From Bactericera cockerelli (taxonomy: Eukaryota; Arthropoda; Insecta; Hemiptera; Triozidae), in the NCBI GenBank assembly GCA_024516035.1, contig JAMCCL010000053.1, forward strand, positions 62,001 through 126,000: 64,000 bases of DNA, given 5' to 3'. Each line of letters begins with the position of its first letter. The first letter of the stretch is position 1. The notes beneath the pieces were generated by a model. That model saw only the letters and a program-made list of their open reading frames with translations. It was not told where the DNA came from and made no database searches. Positions 58,091-64,000 of this stretch are shown in pieces. The position numbers and the translations under genes were made by a program.

Positions 58091-61000
58091 AACAGATTTC
58101 TTTGGGCACAAAACCAAAATGGGGTTTTTTTCCCTTTTTTTGAGGTTTTTAAAATGGGGGTTGAACTCGGGGGGGCCCCCCCTTTTTTTTTGATAAAGGG
58201 GAGAAAACTTTTAGTTTAAAATTTATGAGGGGGTTTGGGGCAAGGTGAAAAAATTTTTAAAAACAAGGGGTTCAGGACCCCCCTCACCCCCCCCCCCAAT
58301 TAATTATTTGTAGAGAAGAAAAGGGGAAAAACATGATTAAGAAAAAACCCCAAACCACCTGCAGGAAAGGTAATATTTTAGTAGAGGACATTAAAATTTT
58401 TGAAAGGGACATTTGTTAGGGGAAAGGATTTGACTGGGGGTGCAAGGGGCCAAAACAAAAAACGGCCTGGAAAATTTGGGGGAGGGTAGGCCCAGGCAAA
58501 AGGGGGGGGGTTTGGGGGCAGGTTTGGGGGTTTTGGGGGGCCCCCCTACGAACTAAAAAGGGTTATGGGGGGGTGAGGTGAAAAAAAAGGAAAAAGGGAA
58601 AATTTTGGGGGGGGAAGGGGTTAAAAAATGGGGAGTTTGGAAGAAAACCCCAAATCTTTTCCCAAAGGAGTGGGGGTAGGGGAGGGGGAAGGGAAAAAAA
58701 GGGGAGGGGAAAAGCCTTTTTCTTTTTCAAAACCCAACCCTTTTGAAATCCCTTTATCAATTGGTCAATCTAAAAATTGAAAATTTTTTGGGCCCCAATT
58801 ATTTTTTTTGACTTGGCCCTTTTTTTGGGGGGGAAAATTGGAATTAGGTTTTTACCCCAAAAAAAGGGTTCCTTTTTTTTTCCCCCGGAATAATTTTTTA
58901 AAAAAAATTTTATTTAAAATTGATAAAGAAGTTATGAAGCTAAAAATTAATTTTTTTTTAAGCAAAAATTTTACTAGGTTTTTATTTTAAATTTTTTTTC
59001 CCTAGTTAAGGAAAAGCCTCCCAAATTATACCGGGGTTACTTGTTTTCCACCCTTCCCTCCCCAGGTAGAGGGGGCCCTTTTTTTTTTTAATATTGTTTA
59101 GAATATTTCAAAATTTTAACGGTTTTGGGTTTATTAAAAAAGGGGAATAGTGCTATCCGGATCATTTTTTTCCCCCCTTCCCTTTTCCCCTAGGGAGGGG
59201 GAACAGGCTAAGGATTTCCGGGAAAATTTAGAAGTGGATCCGCCAAAAAATTAAAAAAAACATTACGGCTTTAAACTTTGGGGGGGGAAAGGTTTAGTTT
59301 AGCAGTTTCCCCCCCTGTTTACGTAATTCCCAAAAATTTTTGGCGGTAAAAATATGAAAAAAAAAAAAAAAAAAAAAAAAACGGGTGGGGGGTTTTAACC
59401 CCTAAAAAATTTTTCTTATTGAGGGGACCCCTAAAAAAAGCTCTTTTGAAAAGCGAAATTTCCCCCCGGGGGTTCCCCTTTACAAAGAGTTTTTATTTTA
59501 AATTATAATTGGGGGTGGGGGAAAACAATACTATAGGAAAAATACCCGAGGGGAAATTTGTCCCAAGTTAAAATTCATTCCCTTTTTATTTTGGTTTTTA
59601 AACCCTTTTTAAAATGTCAAGGGGGGTTTAAAGCCGATCCCCAAGTTTTTAAAAGGCAGTGTTTTTTTTTTTTTTTTTTTTTTTTCATTTTTTTTTTAAA
59701 AAACCGGTTTTAAATTTAATTTTTTTAATTTTTTTTTTTTTAATTTTTTTAAAATATTTTTAAAAATTTTCCACGTTTTCCCCAAAAATTATATTGATCT
59801 AAAAAAAAATCCCCCCTTTTAAAAAAAAAACCATTTTTTGGAGAAATTTTTTCATGGTTTAATAGATTTAAGGGGAGGGGGTAGACCGGGGGGGGGGGAC
59901 CAGAGCGGAATAAACCCGCCCTTTCACCCTTTCCTCAGGTTGGTATAATTATAAATAAAATTTTGAATAAAAAAAATAAATTTTTGTTTGTTCCTTTTTT
60001 TTGGGGGAAAAAATAATTGTGGGGCTTTTATTTCCCCTCCCTTCCTCTCCCTCTCCTTTTTGTTTGGGCTTCACACTCGGCGAGGGGGTTTTGGGAGCAA
60101 CAAGGAGGAGGTTTTCGGGGCCCCCTTATTAAAAAAAAAAAATATGGGGAAAATTAAAAACTGGGGAGGGCTGGAAATGGTTAAAAATTTATGTAAAAAT
60201 GGTAAAAAAAGGAATTTGGTTTAATTAAAAAAAAAAAAAAAAAAAAAACCGTTTTGGTTTTCCTTTTGAAATACTGACTTTTTTTCTTATTTGAGGGCTT
60301 TATAAATTGGGAAGTTAACAATTTTGCTTATTGGGTTTCTTAAAAAGTTTATAAAAAAATTTTTTAAAGTCGGTGGGGGAAAACAGGAATTACCATTGGA
60401 GGGGAAAAAAAGAGGGATAAAAACGCATTTTTTCTGGGGGGCCTTGTCTTTTGTTTTAAAAACCCCTTTTAAGGGGGGAGCCCCAGGGGTTTTAAAAGTT
60501 TCCCAGCCCCTTAATTTTGGAGTTTTTTTTTTTTTTTTTTTTTTTTTTCAAATTTTTTTTTAACCCCTGAAAAGGATTTAAAAGTTTTTTTTTTCTAAAT
60601 TTTTTCTCCCCTTGATGGGGGGAAAAGGCCAATTTTTAAATTTTTAACACAATACCTCAAGTATAAAAAATTAAAAACAAAGCGGAATCCCCCCTTGTGG
60701 GGCCATTTAACCGAGCTTTCTCCCCCCCGATGGGCAAAGGGTGGACTTGTGGGGCAGATTTGGGTGGGGGGGATGAGAACAAAAAGGGCCGGGGGCCAAA
60801 ATGCGGGGTAAAACCCCTCAAAAAGGCCATTCTTAAAAACCGGGGGGTGGAAAAAAATAAAAGGCCATTTTTCTGCATTTAAAAATCCATTAAAACCCCA
60901 AGTGCTTCTGGGGGAAAGGACGAAAATGGTTTTGGGGTAAAATTCCCCCACCTTACCCCCTTTGGTCCCTTGGAAAAAAAGTGCTAACCCGGGAAATTTT

Positions 61001-64000
61001 GGGTTGAAAAAAAGGAGGAAAACACCAGCGGGTTTGGAACCCCCCCTGGGGTTCCCGTCGAAGGGAAAAAAAAAAAATTTTTAAAGGGTATTAGGAGGAT
61101 TAAAAAGGGGGTGAAATTTTGGGGAAAACTAAGAAGAACTTTGGTTTGGAGTTTTAAAAAACCTTTTTAACAGGGGGAAGGGGGAAATTTCAGTTTAATT
61201 TTTTTTAAGAAAACATTTCGTAAAAAGGGAAAAAAGATTCCGGTTTTTGGATTTTTTCTTTTTTGGGGGGGCTGGGTTTTGGGGGATTTTAAAAAAATCC
61301 TTAAATTTAGAGTTTTTAAATTTTTGATAAACAGGATTTTTTTTGGCAGATTAGGATTTTATAAAAAATTTCCCCGGGGGGGACTAAAAAGAAATGTCTC
61401 CCTAAAATATTTTTCAGAAAGTTAAGAAAGTCTGGGTAGGGAAAAATAAAGGAAAGTAAACCTTGGGTTTTTGTTTTTGGGGCCCTTTGGTTATAAATTT
61501 TCCCTCTTTTTAAAAAAATTTTTGAGGTTTTTGGGCCCCAATTCCCGGCAAACCCTTTTTGTTTACCAAAAGACCCATTAATTGAGAAAATTAATTTTTC
61601 TTTTTTTTCTTTTTAAAAGAAAAAATTTTTTTCCGACAAATTTTTTTTTTACTGTCATTTTTTAAAATAAAAAACCTTTTTTTTTCTTGTTTGTAACCTT
61701 TTTTCCCCCCTGGCCCTGTAGTAAAAGTCTCTTATTGGGAAGAAGTGGACCCAATAATTTTTCCCAATTTCCTGGGCAAAAACCGGGGTATTCAGTTTAA
61801 ACATTTTTTGAATTTTTAAATTTTTGTGCACTCCCAAAGGGGGGGTTTTCCCCTCAAGGGTGGAATTTTGGCCAATCCCTTGGTGGGGGGAAGGGGGCCC
61901 CTAAAAGTGGGGGGAAAGTCCCCTTCCTGGTGGGGTTCGTGAACCAAAAAGGTGGGAAGGGAAAAACCCTGGGGGGGTTTCAAATCACAAAAGGGTTTTC
62001 ATAAGGGGAATTGGGGACAAAATGTTTTCAGTAAATTTTTAAATGTTTGGAATTTAATGATCATTTATTAGTAACACAGGAAACAATACAAAACAATTTC
62101 TGCGTAAAGGTAATTTTTTAAAAACCTCAAATGGAAAAAATTTTTTTTTGGGGGGAAATTTTAAAGGTTTTTCATTTTTTTAAACCAAAGCCCATTTAAT
62201 TTTTCCGTTTTTTTTTAAATTAAAAAAAAATTTAAGCCGTCCAACCAGGGGTGTGGGGTTTAAAGTTCCCCCGAAAAACAAAAAAACAAAAAAAATCTTT
62301 AAAGCCAAAAAAATTTTTAAAAAAACAAAACATTAAAATTATAAATTTAGCTAAAAAAATTTTTGGTTTCTAATTTTTTTTAAGACAAAAAACGAGGGAT
62401 CCCCCCGGATGTACTCGAATCTTTAAAAAAAACATTAAGGAAAAAAGATAAAAGGGTCCCTTTTTCCCTTTTTTAGTTTTTTTTTTTACCTTTTGTCTTT
62501 TTAGAGTGTGGAATTGAAGGCTAAAGGGACTCAAAAAGGGGGGGGTTAAAGGAAGGTTTTTAAATGTAAAAAGCAGAAATGGTATGTTAAATAAAAACCC
62601 CCAGAAAATGAAAATAAAATTTTGTTTTAAAAAATTTTTTAATGGGGTTTTTTAGCCAAATTTTTGGGGTTAAAAAATTTTTAAAAAACCCAAAAAAATT
62701 TTTTTTAACCAAAATTTTTAAGGGAAATTTTTCTTTTTAAATTTTTTTGATTTTTTAAAAAAAGGTTATCAAAAGCTAGAAGTCGGGTTTTTGTTTATTT
62801 AATGCCCTTTTTTTGTCCTTTAATTTTTAAAAATTTTTGGGGAAAATTTCCCAAAAAAGAAAATTTCTTTTTTTCTTGGAAACCTTTTTTTAAAAATTAG
62901 TTTTTTTTAAAAAAAATGACTAAAAAAGGGGGTTTTTTCTTTGGAATTTTTCCCCCAATTTTTAAATTTTTTTAATGGTGTGCTTTTTAAAAGAAAATTT
63001 TTTTTTGCCCATTTTCCCAATTTTTTTGAAATAAAAAAAAACCCCCCTTTTTTGGGATTCGTTCGGTTGAAAACTTGAAAAAAACCAACCAAACCCAAAG
63101 TTCATTGTCACAAATCCCCCAAATTAAAAAACTGGTGCTCATGTTCCATTGCAAAACAAATTTGGCAAATTTCCAAATAAAAAAAAAAAAATTCCCCCAA
63201 AATTTTCCATACAGAAAATGTAAACCCCGGTTTTGGTTTATGTCCAAAAAATTTTTTGAAAACACTAAAATTTTTAAAAATTCATTTCAAGGGGAAAAAA
63301 AAATAATCGTAAAAATCCAAAATGGGGGCAAAATTGTGATAAAAAAAAAAAAAAAAAAGGGGGCAAAAACTTCCAACCAAAAAATTTAAAATTTAATTCT
63401 TTTGCCAAAAATCAACCCCTTAAATGTGGGAAAATTCTTTCCCCACAAAAACTCACTTTAAGGTTTAAATTTCTGGAAAAAAATCATATTTAAATTTTCT
63501 TGAAATTTAAAAAATTTGGTGGGGGGTTTGGGGTTTAATTCCACCCGGGGGGAAAGCAGGAAAAGTGTTACAAAAAGTATGCCCTGGAAATTTAACAAAA
63601 AAGGGGCTTGGGGGTTTGTGATTAAAATGTATGATTATGACCCCAAAAACAAGGGAAAAAATTAACACAAAAAATTCTTGGGGGTTAGGGGAAAAAGTAT
63701 TATTTTTAAAAAAAAGAATTTTGAAAAAAATTTTTTGGGGGGCAAATTTTTTTTGTTTTTTCTTTTTTTTATATTTTTCTCGAAACTTCAAATTAATTTT
63801 TTTTTCTGCTTTTTTAATTAAAAAAAAAATTTTTAAGACAAGGCCATTCCGAGTTAAAGGCCTTGTAGGTGCGTGTGGGGACAGTAAACCCTCCCCCGCA
63901 CCACCCCAAACCATAAAAACACAAAAATGGCTTAATACCCAAAAAAATTTTACACAGTAAAAAAACACAATCAATAAAAATTATCAAAATTTAAATACCA

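Larger units (their letters stand above)
43036..64000. other. Low-quality, homopolymer-swollen sequence with degraded repeats
   Basis: Dominated by runs of A, T, G and C of 4-10 in improbable succession. No splice-bounded coding exon can be recognised. Frames listed by ORF finding are Phe/Lys/Gly/Pro-rich and meaningless. Recognisable remnants: a MITE fragment near 43250 and another near 47070, SINE body at 43650-43780, SINE family 2 at 46030-46190 and 56080-56240, and family 1 at 49620-49800 and 51405-51680. Confidence 0.82.

Noticed and set aside
57437..58117. 226-residue proline-rich protein
   Set aside because: Produced by the G-rich tract with unreliable base calls; no splice or start context.

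Overview
The window looks like nuclear DNA from an insect. Coding exons are short, AT-rich introns have canonical GT/AG borders, the genes are conserved animal genes, and one is a hemolymph-type (snake/CLIPC-like) trypsin-fold protease ending in the insect signature VPWIEDIVWP. SINEs, TTAA-flanked MITEs and a Tc1-like transposon are dense. A moth or butterfly would fit, but the sequence alone does not settle the order.

Layout. 1-22,346 (minus): most of TRMT2A, the tRNA m5U54 methyltransferase. Its N-terminal exon is at 21.8-22.3 kb, six more coding exons lie at 7.2 kb and below, and the C-terminus runs off the left edge. Its ~14.6 kb first coding intron contains, on the other strand, a complete secreted serine protease gene (10,134-21,501). 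22,963-26,167 (minus): a small UPF0390-family gene whose intron holds a DD38E Tc1-like transposon. 26,501-27,326 (plus): a candidate 53-residue gene, divergent from UPF0390. 35.2-40.35 kb (plus): PGS1, the mitochondrial phosphatidylglycerophosphate synthase. From about 41 kb the sequence decays: a degenerate 27-bp minisatellite, then about 20 kb of homopolymer-swollen low-quality sequence in which only old SINE or MITE copies can be recognised.

Main discovery. The serine protease gene has five tandem alternative exons (12.4-16.6 kb), each encoding a different zymogen-activation segment and ending in the same HEFPHM. All are 2 mod 3 in length and share splice phases, so exactly one must be used per mRNA. 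Introns after the first four contain 17-21 nt antisense copies of the exon 3' end, and each matches the exon just upstream at the positions where the exons differ. This looks like a covarying RNA-pairing system for mutually exclusive splicing. The predicted P1 residues (Ser, Ala, Leu, Phe, Tyr) differ and none is Arg or Lys, suggesting splice-selected activation or bait sites.

Second discovery. Exon edges have been copied into adjacent introns. One protease exon end with its donor is repeated 24 times (18.3-19.5 kb). A TRMT2A exon end with its donor has five decoys, and another TRMT2A exon end is duplicated once. An acceptor is duplicated too.

Caution. Many coding exons are off by single bases, mostly missing one base in or near a homopolymer and increasingly so to the right. 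I read these as uncorrected long-read errors rather than pseudogenes.
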